Below are positions 25,522-35,388 of a stretch of DNA of 64,000 nucleotides, piece by piece. The notes under the pieces are model-generated. The model was not told the origin of the DNA, searched no databases, and saw nothing but the letters and a program-made list of their open reading frames with translations. This DNA comes from Sphingomonas sp. Leaf10 (GTDB taxonomy: Bacteria; Pseudomonadota; Alphaproteobacteria; Sphingomonadales; Sphingomonadaceae): assembly GCF_001421245.1 (NCBI RefSeq), contig NZ_LMKE01000001.1:102612-166611 (forward strand), read 5' to 3'. The stretch's first letter is position 1; every line of letters begins with the position of its first letter. A program made the position numbers and the translations under genes.

Positions 25522-28500
25522 TCAGAAGCGGTAGCGGGCGCCGAGCAGGAAGCGGGGCTTCAGTTCCTGTGCAAAGACCAGCGCGTTGCGATCGCGCCCA
25601 TATTGCACCAGCGGCTCGCTGGTCAGGTTCACGCCCTCGATCGACACTGCCATGCTGTCGCTGATGTCGTAGCTGATGTTGAAGTCGAGCGTGCCGAAGG
25701 GAGCGACGAACAGCGGGTTGCGGCTGTCGCCCTGATTGGTCGCGGCGAGGAACTTGTCGCGCCAGTTATACGACACGCGCGCCGACAGGCCGCTCTTGTC
25801 ATAGATGATCGACCCGTTGGCACTGTCGCCAAGCCCGGTCAGCGCGAACACGTTGACGCTGGGGTCGGCGGCAATGTCGGCATTCACGTCGCCATATACC
25901 TTCGTGTAGGACGCCTGCACGCCGAAGCCGGTATTGCCGAAGAAGTGCTGCCCGGCCAGTTCGAAGCCATAGATATGGCCGTCGCGGTTGTTGACCGGCT
26001 GCGACACCGCGAAGTCGTATAGCGGGTCATCCCCGTTAGCGAAGATGTCGACCGATTGCAGGATGCTGTTGACGTAATCCTGGTTCAGCGCGCCCGCCGC
26101 ATTCCGGTTCGCCTGGAAATTGGCGTCGGCCTGTGCGGTGTTGCCGCCATTCTGGCTGAGCAGCGCGGTATAGGTGAACAGGTTCACGTCGCTGAGATCG
26201 GCGCCCAGTGCGCGCAGCCGGTCGGCCGCCGTACCCGATCGCGTGCCCGCCGCACCCGACGATGGATCACGCAGGTCGAACAGGCTGCGGTTGAAGACGC
26301 CGGTGCCGATGAAGTTGCGCACCCGCTTGTCGAAGAAGCCGAGCGAGACATAACTCGACGGCTTGTAATACCACTCCACCGACACGTCGAAGTTGTCGGA
26401 GACCAGCGGCAACAGCCCGGCATTGCCCGAGCTGCCGGTCGGACGACCGCCCAGCGCGACCGGCCGGGTCGGTGGACCCGCCGTGGTCGATGCGAACAGG
26501 TTGCCGTAATCGGGCCGCGCCAGCGTCCGGCTGGCCGAGGCGCGGGCGACGAAGTTGTCGAACACCTCGATATTGAAATCGATGGCCGGCAAAAGGTTAG
26601 TGTAGCTGCCACGCTGCGAAACGGTGGACGAGGTGGCCGAGATCACCGACGAGAAGTCGTTGTCGGCGTCCCACTTTATCGCCGAGGGCACCGCCTGCAA
26701 CGCGGTCGAGCGGACCTTGGTCTCTTCATAGCGCGTGCCGAAGACGAGGTTGGCGGTGCGGCCGGCAATCTCGCCCTTCCACGTGATCTGGCCGTACACG
26801 CCCCAGATTTTTTCGCCGACCTGATCGAAGTCGTTGGCGGTCGTGTTGATCGGGTTGGCGGCGTAGAAGTTCGAGAACAGGTCGTTCAGCACGACCGCGT
26901 TGCCGCGGAAGGCGGTACGCTTTACGTCCGCTGGGCTGAAGCTGCTGAACTTGCAGTCGAGGCAGAAGGTCTTGACGACGTTCGAGGCGAGCCGCTGGAC
27001 GATGCCCGGATCGGTGATGCCCCAGTCGCCGAGCTGCTGCTGCGTCTGCACCCGCGCGCTGGTCATCTGTGCGTCGGTATAGGTGCCGCCGACATCGAAC
27101 CGGCTGCCGCCGCCCAGATCCCAGCCGAGATCGGCGCGACCGCCGTTGATCCGCTGCCGCTGGGTCGCGGTGTTGGTCCGCCCGATCTGCGTGCCGAGGT
27201 CGCCCAGATCGAGGACGCCGTTGCCATTGCCGTTGATCGTGTCGTTGATCGTCTGCGTGACGCGGGGGAAGCCGCTGCTGTAATCGATCGCCTGGCTGCT
27301 GATGACCGGAGCGCCGAGCGACACCAGTGTCACCGACGTGCCGTTGGCGGCGTCCGGCGTCGACTTCGAGATGGCATGATAGCCATCGAGATTGAGCGTC
27401 AGATTGTCGGTCATCTCCCACTTGCCGTTCAGGCCGTAGGACTGAAGCTGGGTCTTGGTGGCGCGGAACTGCTGTTCGAAGCCCTGATCCTTCACGCCGT
27501 TGATCGATTCCGAGATGAAATCGGGGGTGGCGATCACGTCGTTGCCGTTGAAGCGGATCTCGCCGAACGGACGGTTGAACCAGTTGGTCTGCTCGCTGCG
27601 CTGCTCCTCCAGCCGGTTCTGCGCGAACAGCGCGTCGGCGGTGAAGGTCAGGCGTTCGGTGGGCGCGAGTTGCAGCACCGCCTGTCCGTTGATGCGTTCG
27701 CGCTTGTTTTCGGAGAACTGGTAGCGGCTGTCGTTCGGGACCAGCGTGAATTCGGTGGTCGGGCGGCTGCCGATCTGCGTCTGGCCGTTGACGTACGGGC
27801 CGGCGGGATTGAGCACGTCGGCGGTCGGGACCACGGTGAAGTAATTGGGTGCGCTTTGTGCCGAGGTGCTGTCGCGGCGCTGATAGCTGCCGAAGATCGA
27901 CAGGCCGACGCTGCGCCCGTCGTTGCGCCAGCTGACCAGCCCCGAAACTTCGGGCAGGACGCGGGCGCCCTCGCCATCGTTGGTGCTCAGGTCGTGCAGC
28001 GCCTTGACACCGAACGATCCGGTGACGCCGGTCTCGCGCGATTCCAGTGGCTTGCGGGTGACGACGTTGATCGCCGCGCCGATGCCGCCCGACGGAATGG
28101 CGGCGCGGCCGGTCTTGTAGACCTCCAGCGCCGATACGCCTTCCGATGCGAGATTCTGGAAGTCGAACGACCGTCCGGTGCCGCGCGCGAAATCGCCCGC
28201 GCCGCTGGTATCGACGTTGGACGCGGGAAGCTGGCGGCCGTTCAACGTGACGAGGTTGAACCCGCCCGAGAAACCGCGGACCGAAACCTGCGAGCCTTCG
28301 CCGTTGACGCGGTTGATCGACACGCCGGTGATCCGCTGCAGCGACTCGGCGAGGTTGGTGTCGGGGAACTTGCCGATATCCTCGGCCGAGATTGCATCGA
28401 CGACGCCCGCCGAGTTGCGCTTGATATCGATCGCGCGGTTCAGCGAGGCGCGGATGCCGGTGACGACGATTTCGCCGCCATCTTCCTGCACGGGGTCTTG

Positions 28501-28668
28501 ACCGGTCGGCTGGGCGACGCTGCCCTGCGCGCCTTCGGTCACGCCCGGCTGGGCATTGGTGGCGGTGTCAGCGGTCTGCGCGGCGGCGATGCCGGGTGCT
28601 GCGAACAAGGCGGCAAGCGCGATCGTCGACGACGTACGCGCGAGCGTGTGCAGAAGGTGACCCTTCAT
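25522..28668 (-). CDS. TonB-dependent outer-membrane receptor
   Basis: 1048 aa. Signal peptide (~30 aa: TIALAALFAAPGIAAAQ), a TonB-box-like EIVVTGIRASL, then a plug domain (VVDAISAEDIGKFPDTNLAESLQRITGV). A long beta-barrel ends in LGARYRF with the terminal aromatic. The length and TGIRASL-type box match the large sphingomonad/caulobacter receptors for oligosaccharides and other ligands. Preceded by a LacI-type operator and followed by SapC, cupin and halogenase genes, so substrate import and modification appear linked. The ligand is not deducible. A long open frame on the opposite strand is codon-bias shadow. Confidence 0.94.
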   Translation of the reverse strand: MKGHLLHTLARTSSTIALAALFAAPGIAAAQTADTATNAQPGVTEGAQGSVAQPTGQDPVQEDGGEIVVTGIRASLNRAIDIKRNSAGVVDAISAEDIGKFPDTNLAESLQRITGVSINRVNGEGSQVSVRGFSGGFNLVTLNGRQLPASNVDTSGAGDFARGTGRSFDFQNLASEGVSALEVYKTGRAAIPSGGIGAAINVVTRKPLESRETGVTGSFGVKALHDLSTNDGEGARVLPEVSGLVSWRNDGRSVGLSIFGSYQRRDSTSAQSAPNYFTVVPTADVLNPAGPYVNGQTQIGSRPTTEFTLVPNDSRYQFSENKRERINGQAVLQLAPTERLTFTADALFAQNRLEEQRSEQTNWFNRPFGEIRFNGNDVIATPDFISESINGVKDQGFEQQFRATKTQLQSYGLNGKWEMTDNLTLNLDGYHAISKSTPDAANGTSVTLVSLGAPVISSQAIDYSSGFPRVTQTINDTINGNGNGVLDLGDLGTQIGRTNTATQRQRINGGRADLGWDLGGGSRFDVGGTYTDAQMTSARVQTQQQLGDWGITDPGIVQRLASNVVKTFCLDCKFSSFSPADVKRTAFRGNAVVLNDLFSNFYAANPINTTANDFDQVGEKIWGVYGQITWKGEIAGRTANLVFGTRYEETKVRSTALQAVPSAIKWDADNDFSSVISATSSTVSQRGSYTNLLPAIDFNIEVFDNFVARASASRTLARPDYGNLFASTTAGPPTRPVALGGRPTGSSGNAGLLPLVSDNFDVSVEWYYKPSSYVSLGFFDKRVRNFIGTGVFNRSLFDLRDPSSGAAGTRSGTAADRLRALGADLSDVNLFTYTALLSQNGGNTAQADANFQANRNAAGALNQDYVNSILQSVDIFANGDDPLYDFAVSQPVNNRDGHIYGFELAGQHFFGNTGFGVQASYTKVYGDVNADIAADPSVNVFALTGLGDSANGSIIYDKSGLSARVSYNWRDKFLAATNQGDSRNPLFVAPFGTLDFNISYDISDSMAVSIEGVNLTSEPLVQYGRDRNALVFAQELKPRFLLGARYRF

Positions 28669-28732
28669 ACGAAATCTCCCCTAGGGTGTCTGACGGTTCG
28701 ATCCGTCCATCATTGGCGTCGGCTGATCCGAC

Positions 28733-28750
28733 ATTGGTAACGCTACCAAT
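28733..28750. promoter_or_regulatory. LacI-family operator upstream of the TonB receptor operon
   Basis: ATTGGTAACGCTACCAAT has perfect 7-bp arms (ATTGGTA/TACCAAT) around a central CG, the form bound by LacI/GalR regulators. It lies 65 nt before the receptor ATG. No lacI-type gene is in the window, so the regulator is elsewhere. It implies carbohydrate-responsive control. Confidence 0.75.
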
Positions 28751-28958
28751 ATGTCCGACGTTGTCAATGCGCGAACTGCCGATTCGCGGGCGCTAAGATA
28801 TTATATTGTATCCATATTTCAGGCGGCTCGCGGGTGCTCTGATCGCGAGAGATGGGGCATTGTCGATGTTAACCGTAAATTATGGGCCGGTCCGTATACC
28901 CCGACGATCGATACGACGACGCCGCCGTGCGAGCGCGTTCTCGGGGGAGCAGGTTACG

Positions 28959-30425
28959 ATGAACTGGTTCAGCAAGAATGCGCCGATCCGCACGAAATTC
29001 CTCGCCATGGGGATCATCTACGTCACGTTGATGTGCGTCCCGTTCGCCACGACGGTGCTCGCGGTGAATGACACATTGTCCGAAGCGGCGCTGCTGGGGA
29101 TCAACGGCGCGACCATTCTCGTTGCCATTCTGCTCGGCATCATGTTCCGCAACGTCGTCTGCGGACCCTATGTCGGCACCGTCGAGCGCATGGAAGGGAT
29201 CGCGCGCGGTGACGTCACGACGCCGATCGGCTTTGCCGACCATCGCGACTGTGTCGGCCGTATGGCGCGGGCAATGGAAGTGTTCCGCGAAAACGGTCGC
29301 GTCGTGAAGGAAGCCGCCGCCGCGCAGCAGCAGGTCGTCGGTTCGCTGGGGCAGGGGCTGTCGCGCCTCGCAGCCAACGACGTGACCTATCGCATCGAAC
29401 AGAGCTTCCCGTCCGATTACGAACGCCTGCGCATCGATTTCAACGCGGCGATGGATGCGGTGTCCGAAGTATTGTCGGCCGTGCGCGACGCGACCAGTGG
29501 CATCAACAACGGTGCCAACGACATTCGTCAAGCATCGGACGACCTGTCGCAGCGCACCGAGCAGCAGGCCGCCAGCCTCGAAGAGACCGCTGCCGCGATG
29601 GACCAGATCACCAGCACGGTGAAGGAAACCGCGACCGGTGCCAGCCGCGCCAACACGGTCGTCATCGAAACCCGCGACGAAGCCGAACAGTCGGGCGACG
29701 TCGTCCGCCGCGCGGTAGAGGCGATGAACGGAATCGAGCGCGCCTCGGGCGAAATCGGTGAGATCATCAGCGTCATCGACGGCATCGCGTTCCAGACGAA
29801 CCTGCTGGCGCTGAACGCCGGGGTCGAGGCGGCACGGGCCGGTGACGCGGGGAAGGGCTTTGCCGTCGTCGCGAGCGAAGTCCGCGCACTGGCCCAGCGT
29901 TCGGCCGATGCGGCCAAGGACGTGAAGGCCAAGATCACCGCCTCGTCCGAACAGGTCGCGATGGGCGTCGAACTGGTCAGCGAGACCGGCAAGGCGCTGC
30001 AACGCATCATCACCCGCATCGGCGAGATCAGCACGCTGGTCGGCACCATCGCCACCTCGGCCGATCAGCAGGCGACCGGTTTGCAGCAGGTCAACACCGC
30101 CGTCGGCGAGATGGACGGCGTGACGCAGCAGAATGCGGCGATGGTCGAACAGGCGACCGCCGCTGCCCGCAGCCTGGCCGAAGAAGCGCAGGAACTGGCA
30201 CGACAGGTGGCCCGCTTCACCATCGGCTCGGGCTTCCACGGTCATGGCAATAGCGGCCATGTCTCGCAAATGCCGACCGCCGTGCACCGGTTGCAGGCAC
30301 GCGCCGCGCAGGTCGGTCGCGAAATCGCCCGCTCGTCACGCAAGAAGATGGCGGCAGGCGGCGGCAGCGCCGCGCCGATGGCGGCCCCGGTCGTCGTCGA
30401 CGAAGACGACTGGTCCGAATTCTGA
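28959..30425 (+). CDS. mcp: Methyl-accepting chemotaxis protein
   Basis: 488 aa from the ATG at 28959 (GGGGGAGCAGG upstream). Two TM helices (~residues 13-34 and 44-62) with almost no periplasmic loop, so it cannot be a classical ligand-binding receptor. A HAMP domain follows. The signalling hairpin tip reads FQTNLLALNAGVEAARAGDAGKGFAVVA-like (quoted in part). A basic tail ends in DDDW-like EDDWSEF. First gene of the che operon; probably senses an internal or membrane state. Confidence 0.93.
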   Translation: MNWFSKNAPIRTKFLAMGIIYVTLMCVPFATTVLAVNDTLSEAALLGINGATILVAILLGIMFRNVVCGPYVGTVERMEGIARGDVTTPIGFADHRDCVGRMARAMEVFRENGRVVKEAAAAQQQVVGSLGQGLSRLAANDVTYRIEQSFPSDYERLRIDFNAAMDAVSEVLSAVRDATSGINNGANDIRQASDDLSQRTEQQAASLEETAAAMDQITSTVKETATGASRANTVVIETRDEAEQSGDVVRRAVEAMNGIERASGEIGEIISVIDGIAFQTNLLALNAGVEAARAGDAGKGFAVVASEVRALAQRSADAAKDVKAKITASSEQVAMGVELVSETGKALQRIITRIGEISTLVGTIATSADQQATGLQQVNTAVGEMDGVTQQNAAMVEQATAAARSLAEEAQELARQVARFTIGSGFHGHGNSGHVSQMPTAVHRLQARAAQVGREIARSSRKKMAAGGGSAAPMAAPVVVDEDDWSEF

Positions 30426-30474
30426 TCCGCGCGCCCTCGCGCGACCCCAACGTCCCTTCCGATTGGACCCGATC

Positions 30475-30738
30475 ATGCCCATCGCCCTAGCCGCCGTCCT
30501 CGACACCGCCGCCGCCGACCCGCTGCGCCAGACGCTGCACACCGCGATCGACGCCGGCAAGCCGATCCGCCTCGATGCATCGGGCGTCGAACGCATCGGA
30601 CAGGCCTGTCTGCAAATCCTCGCCGCCGCAGAGGCTGCGGCCGAGACTGCCGGCATCGATTTCACCATCGTCGGCGCCAGCCCGGCGTTTGCCGACATGG
30701 CGACGCTGGCGGCCCTCGACACCCTTCTCGCCGCCTGA
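30475..30738 (+). CDS. STAS-domain chemotaxis protein
   Basis: 87 aa single STAS domain: LDTAAADPLRQTLHTAIDAGKPIRLDASGVERIG... with the DxSxV-type core LDASGVERIGQACLQIL (the serine that anti-sigma-antagonist-like proteins phosphorylate). It lies between mcp and cheA, the usual place in alphaproteobacterial che operons. Function in chemotaxis not established. Confidence 0.82.
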   Translation: MPIALAAVLDTAAADPLRQTLHTAIDAGKPIRLDASGVERIGQACLQILAAAEAAAETAGIDFTIVGASPAFADMATLAALDTLLAA

Positions 30739-30754
30739 TCCGGAGCGAACCGTC

Positions 30755-32929
30755 ATGGACCTCGACGCAATTCAGCAGATCTTCTTCCAGGAATGCGAGG
30801 AAGGCCTTGCCGCGATGGAAGGCAATTTCGCGGCGCTGCGCGACGGCGACCGCGATTCGGAAACGATCAACGCCGTCTTCCGCTGCGTGCATTCGATCAA
30901 GGGCGGAGCGGGTGCGTTCGGCCATGAACGCCTGCAAGCCTATACCCATCAATATGAAACGCTGCTCGATCTGATCCGCAACGGTACGCTGGAACTGACG
31001 CCGACGCTGCTCGACGTGGTGATGGGCGCGTTCGACATGCTGGCCGACCATGTCGCCGCCGCGCGCGATGCCGGCGAACCGCCCGCCGATGCGGCGATGC
31101 TCGACCGACTCGCCGCCGCCGCCGGGGGCGGCGGCGCGCACGGTGCCGCACCCGCAGCGGCGGCGCCCGTCGCGGCCGAATCGGTCGCGATCTCCGACGA
31201 TTTCGACGACCTGATGTCGCTGCTGGGCGACGTCGCCCCGTCCGAAGATGGCGCCGATGCCGCCGATGGCTGGCGGTTGCGTTATCAACCGGGGAGCAAT
31301 GCGTTCGAACATGGCGCCGAACCGCTGTTGCTGCTGCGCGAACTGACGCTGCTGGGCGGCAAGGTGACCCGGTGCGACCGTAACGCGCTGCCGGTGCTCG
31401 AGGCGATCGATCCGGAAACCGGTTATCTGGCATGGGACGTGGCGCTGCCCGCCAGCGTCGCCGAGGACGATATCCGCGCGGTCTTCGAATTTTCCGACAG
31501 CAGCGCGATCACGCTGAACAAGGGCGATGCGTCGCCGGTGATGGACGATGTCGATTCGCTGTTCGACCTGCTCGACTCGGTCGTGGAACCGGTGATTGCC
31601 GAGCCGGTAATGGTCGAGCCGGTAGCCGTCGAACCGGTCGCGCCGCCGCCACCCCCGCCTCCGCCCCTGGCGGCAGCGCCGGCCGCCCCGGTCGATGATG
31701 CGAAGGCCGCGCCGCGTGCGCCGGCCGCCGCCGCCGCTCCGGCCGCGCAAACGATCCGCGTCGACCTCGACAAGCTCGATCGGCTGGTCAACCTGGTCGG
31801 GGAACTGGTGATTACCCAGGCGATGCTCGCGCAGCGTCTTGCCGAAAACGCGATGGGCGGCATCACCGAACTCAGCGATCTCGAACATCTGACGCGCGAA
31901 TTGCAGGAATCGACGATGGCGATCCGCGCGCAGCCGATGAAGACGGTGTTCAGCCGCGTGCCGCGCATCGTCCGCGAACTGGAGGGTGAGACCGGCAAGC
32001 GCGTCCGCCTAGAGGTGGAGGGCGAGATGACCGAGGTCGACAAGACGGTCGTCGAGCGCATCGGCGAACCGTTGACCCACCTGATCCGCAACGCCGTCGA
32101 CCACGGCCTCGAAATGCCCGATGTGCGCGTCGCCGCCGGCAAGCCGGCCGAGGGCGTCGTCCGGCTGTCCGCCGCGCACCAGTCCGGCCGCATCGTCATC
32201 ACCGTCGCCGATGACGGGCAGGGCATCAACCGCGCGCGGGTGAAGGCCAAGGCGATCGAGAAGGGCATCATCCTGCCCGACGCGGCGCTTACCGACGAAG
32301 AGATCGACAACCTGATCTTCGCGCCCGGTTTCTCGACCGCGGCGGCAATCACCAACGTCTCCGGACGCGGCGTCGGCATGGACGTGGTGCGCAAGAACAT
32401 CCAGGCGCTGGGCGGCCGCATCGGCATCCAGTCGCGCGAAGGCTTCGGATCTAGTTTTTCGCTCAGCCTGCCACTGACGCTGGCGGTGCTCGACGGGATG
32501 ATCGTGACGGTCGGCGAACAGACCTTCGTCATTCCGCTGGGGCATATCGTCGAAAGCCTGCGCCCGACCGACCTGACGCTCAACCGGCTGGGGCCGGACG
32601 GGCAGTTGCTCGACGTGCGTGGTTCCTATGTGCCGGTGCTGCACATCGCCGATCACCTCGGCATCGCCGGGGCACAGCGCAACGCGACCGATGCGGTGCT
32701 GATCGTGGTCGAGGGTGATCATGGGCAGGCGGCGCTGGTGGTCGATTCGATCCAGGACCAGCGGCAGGTCGTCGTGAAGAGCCTCGAAGCCAATTACCAG
32801 GCGATCGACGGGGTGGCGGGGGCCACCATCCTCGGCGACGGGCGCGTCGCGCTGATTGCCGATGTCGATGCGCTCACCACCCGCGGTCGCTTCACCACCA
32901 GCCGCGCCCCGGTGGCGATCGCCGCATGA
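30755..32929 (+). CDS. cheA: Chemotaxis histidine kinase CheA
   Basis: 724 aa from the ATG at 30755. P1/Hpt domain with phospho-acceptor His46 in VHSIKGGAGAFG. A long Ala/Pro/Glu-rich linker (~residues 280-330, polyproline) follows in place of a clear P2. Then come the dimerisation helices (DKLDRLVNLVGELVI), the HATPase N/G boxes (HLIRNAVDHGLE, DDGQGIN, GRGVGMDVV) and a C-terminal CheW-like domain. Its stop overlaps cheR by 4 nt. All catalytic motifs are intact. Confidence 0.96.
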   Translation: MDLDAIQQIFFQECEEGLAAMEGNFAALRDGDRDSETINAVFRCVHSIKGGAGAFGHERLQAYTHQYETLLDLIRNGTLELTPTLLDVVMGAFDMLADHVAAARDAGEPPADAAMLDRLAAAAGGGGAHGAAPAAAAPVAAESVAISDDFDDLMSLLGDVAPSEDGADAADGWRLRYQPGSNAFEHGAEPLLLLRELTLLGGKVTRCDRNALPVLEAIDPETGYLAWDVALPASVAEDDIRAVFEFSDSSAITLNKGDASPVMDDVDSLFDLLDSVVEPVIAEPVMVEPVAVEPVAPPPPPPPPLAAAPAAPVDDAKAAPRAPAAAAAPAAQTIRVDLDKLDRLVNLVGELVITQAMLAQRLAENAMGGITELSDLEHLTRELQESTMAIRAQPMKTVFSRVPRIVRELEGETGKRVRLEVEGEMTEVDKTVVERIGEPLTHLIRNAVDHGLEMPDVRVAAGKPAEGVVRLSAAHQSGRIVITVADDGQGINRARVKAKAIEKGIILPDAALTDEEIDNLIFAPGFSTAAAITNVSGRGVGMDVVRKNIQALGGRIGIQSREGFGSSFSLSLPLTLAVLDGMIVTVGEQTFVIPLGHIVESLRPTDLTLNRLGPDGQLLDVRGSYVPVLHIADHLGIAGAQRNATDAVLIVVEGDHGQAALVVDSIQDQRQVVVKSLEANYQAIDGVAGATILGDGRVALIADVDALTTRGRFTTSRAPVAIAA

Positions 32930-33789
32930 GCGCCGCCGCTGCCCTCGACAATGGCCGGGCCAGGGAGTTCGACTTCCAGCCCGCCGACCACCGCGCGATC
33001 GCCGCGCTGGTGTATGAAGAGGTCGGCATCCTGCTGCCCGAGGGAAAGGCGCAGCTGATCTACGGCCGGATCGCACCGCGCGTTCGCGCCTGCGGCCTGT
33101 CGAGCTTCGCCGAATATGTCGCGTTCATCGGCAGCGATGCCGGCGAACGTGGCCGTGCGGTCGACGCGCTGACGACCAACCACACCAGTTTTTTTCGCGA
33201 AAACCATCATTTCGAGGATTTCGTCGATCGGATTTGGCCGGGGCTGGTCGACCGGCTGAACAAGGGCGGCCGCGTCCGCCTGTGGTCGGCGGCCTGTTCC
33301 AGCGGTGAGGAACCCTATTCGTGGCTGATGGCGGCGTTCGGCGCCGATCGCAGCCTCGCGCAGCGGCTGCTGAAGGCCGATCTGCGGATGCTCGCGACCG
33401 ACGTGTCGCCCAGCGTGCTCGAAAAGGCGCGGACCGGGCGATATTCGAAGGAGACGATGCGGACCGTGCCTGCCGGATTGCGCAGCGCATGGACACAGGG
33501 GGAGGGCGACGACCTGATCGTCGACCCGGTTCTGCGCGACGCGATCGCGTTCAAACCGCTCAACCTGCTCGGCGACTGGCCGATCAAGGGACGGTTCGAC
33601 ACGATATTCTGTCGCAACGTCATGATCTATTTCGACGAACCGACCAAGGAGAAGCTCTTGAGCCGGCTCGCCGACCGACTGGAGGTGGGGGGGATGCTGT
33701 ACATCGGTCATTCGGAGCGGTTGCTCGGCGCGGTAACGGGGAAATTCCGCCCGATCGGTCGCACGGCGTATCAGAAGGTGACGGCATGA
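32926..33789 (+). CDS. cheR: Chemotaxis protein methyltransferase CheR
   Basis: 287 aa. Adds methyl groups from AdoMet to receptor glutamates. N-terminal helical domain, then the AdoMet-binding SAACSSGEEPYS motif (~125-136), LATDVSPSVLEKAR and FDTIFCRNVMIYF. ATGA overlaps with cheA upstream and cheB downstream. Confidence 0.95.
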   Translation: MSAAAALDNGRAREFDFQPADHRAIAALVYEEVGILLPEGKAQLIYGRIAPRVRACGLSSFAEYVAFIGSDAGERGRAVDALTTNHTSFFRENHHFEDFVDRIWPGLVDRLNKGGRVRLWSAACSSGEEPYSWLMAAFGADRSLAQRLLKADLRMLATDVSPSVLEKARTGRYSKETMRTVPAGLRSAWTQGEGDDLIVDPVLRDAIAFKPLNLLGDWPIKGRFDTIFCRNVMIYFDEPTKEKLLSRLADRLEVGGMLYIGHSERLLGAVTGKFRPIGRTAYQKVTA

Positions 33790-34814
33790 CGGTCCGCGCG
33801 CTGGTCGTCGACGACTCCTATTCGATGCAGGCGATCATCCGCCGCAAGCTGCAGGCCGATCCGGGGATCGAGGTCGTCGGTACCGCCGCCAGCGCCGACG
33901 AGGCGCGCGCGCAGATCAAGGCGCTCGACCCCGATGTCGTCACGCTCGACATCGAGATGCCGGGGATGAGCGGCCTCGACTTCCTCGAACGGCTGATGCG
34001 GCTGCGCCCGACGCCGGTCGTGATGCTCTCGACGCTGACCGCGCAAGGGGCGGAAGCGAGCCTGACCGCGCTGGAGCGCGGCGCGTTCGACTGTTTCGAC
34101 AAGAACCGGCTGATGGCACATAACGACCATAGCGGGTTCGAACTTGCCGATCTGGTCCGCGCCGCATCGCAGACCCGGCCGGCCGCGCGGGTCGCACCGG
34201 TCGCGCCGGTGGTCCACGAACGCCCCAGCTATAGCCCACGTCCCGGATCGATGATCGCGATCGGCGCGTCGACCGGTGGCGTCGAGGCGCTGATCGAACT
34301 GCTCTCCGCCTTTCCAGCCAATTGCCCGCCGACCATGATCGTGCAGCATATGCCGGCGACCTTCACGCCCAGCTTCGCCGCGCGTCTGAACCGCCTGTGC
34401 GCGCCGAGTGTCGAGGAAGCACGCCCCGGCGCGGTACTGGGCGTCGGCAAGATTTATCTGGCACCCGGTGGCGAGCGCCACATGGAACTGGCCGGTATCG
34501 GCGACCGCCGCCATTGCCGCCTGCTGGAAGGGGACAAGGTTAACGGCCATCGCCCATCGGTCGACCGGCTGTTCCATTCCGTCGCGAAGCTGGCCGGGCG
34601 CGATGCCACCGCCGCGATCCTGACCGGCATGGGCAGCGACGGGGCGGAGGGGATGAAAGCGATGCGCGCCGCGGGCGCCATGACCTTCGGCCAGGACAAG
34701 GCGACCAGCGTCGTCTACGGCATGCCCGCTATCGCGTGGCAGATCGGCGGCGTCGCCGAACAATTGCCGTTGCGCCGCATCGCCGGCCGGCTGCTTGCGG
34801 AATGTGCGCTGTGA
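33786..34814 (+). CDS. cheB: Chemotaxis methylesterase/response regulator CheB (active form)
   Basis: 342 aa. Receiver domain (VVDDSYSMQ, phospho-Asp in VVTLDIEMPGMSGLD) plus methylesterase domain with full triad: Ser in IGASTGGVEAL, His in IVQHMPATFT, Asp in LTGMGSDGAEGM. Removes methyl or amide groups from receptors, activated by CheA. Start ATG at 33786 overlaps cheR; the GTGA end overlaps cheD. Confidence 0.95.
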   Translation: MTVRALVVDDSYSMQAIIRRKLQADPGIEVVGTAASADEARAQIKALDPDVVTLDIEMPGMSGLDFLERLMRLRPTPVVMLSTLTAQGAEASLTALERGAFDCFDKNRLMAHNDHSGFELADLVRAASQTRPAARVAPVAPVVHERPSYSPRPGSMIAIGASTGGVEALIELLSAFPANCPPTMIVQHMPATFTPSFAARLNRLCAPSVEEARPGAVLGVGKIYLAPGGERHMELAGIGDRRHCRLLEGDKVNGHRPSVDRLFHSVAKLAGRDATAAILTGMGSDGAEGMKAMRAAGAMTFGQDKATSVVYGMPAIAWQIGGVAEQLPLRRIAGRLLAECAL

Positions 34815-35359
34815 GTGCGTTGCAGGCCCGCGATGGTCTGCGCCGGATCACGGTCGCACAGGGGGAGACGCAGGTCAGCCGCGAACCCGATGTCGTGCTG
34901 ACCACGGTATTGGGCAGCTGCGTCGCCGCCTGCTTCTATGACCCTGTCGCGCAGATCGGCGGGATCAACCATTATCTGCTGGCCGATGGAACGGCATCGG
35001 ACCCGGCATCGATGCAACGTTACGGCGTTTACGCGATGGAAGTACTCATCAACGCAATGTTGACCATGGGTGCGGCAAGATCGCGTTTGCGCGCCCGAAT
35101 CTTCGGCGGTGCAACGATGCGGGAAGGATTTCGTGATATCGGGGGTGCCAACATCGCGTTCGCCCGCACCTTCCTGCGCAACGAGCGGATCGCGCTGGTC
35201 GGCGAGGATGTGGGCGGCACACAGGCGCGCCGGGTCGAGTTTCGCGCGGCGGTCGGGCTGGCGCGGTGCCGGTCGGTGGTCGATGCGGCCCCGCCGGTGA
35301 TCGTGGTCCGCAAGCCGCCACCGCCACCCGCCGCCGTCGGCGATGTGGAATTTTTTTGA
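34811..35359 (+). CDS. cheD: Chemoreceptor glutamine deamidase CheD
   Basis: 182 aa from GTG at 34811 (4-nt overlap with cheB). Catalytic Cys in VLGSCVAACFYD and His in GGINHYLL, plus the KxFGG-like RIFGGATM motif. Deamidates receptor glutamines. The C-terminus has a Pro-rich extension ending VEFF. Confidence 0.92.
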   Translation: MSALQARDGLRRITVAQGETQVSREPDVVLTTVLGSCVAACFYDPVAQIGGINHYLLADGTASDPASMQRYGVYAMEVLINAMLTMGAARSRLRARIFGGATMREGFRDIGGANIAFARTFLRNERIALVGEDVGGTQARRVEFRAAVGLARCRSVVDAAPPVIVVRKPPPPPAAVGDVEFF

Positions 35360-35388
35360 TGACTGATTTCGTACCGAGGGAGCCTACC

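Noticed and set aside
26056..28740. 894-codon open frame opposite the TonB receptor
   Set aside because: It is an antisense shadow from GC-rich codon bias. It has no ribosome-binding site or domain, and the receptor frame is unambiguous.
28869..30287. 472-codon frame opposite the chemotaxis receptor
   Set aside because: Antisense to a clear MCP; low-complexity His/Asp/Arg composition typical of shadow frames.
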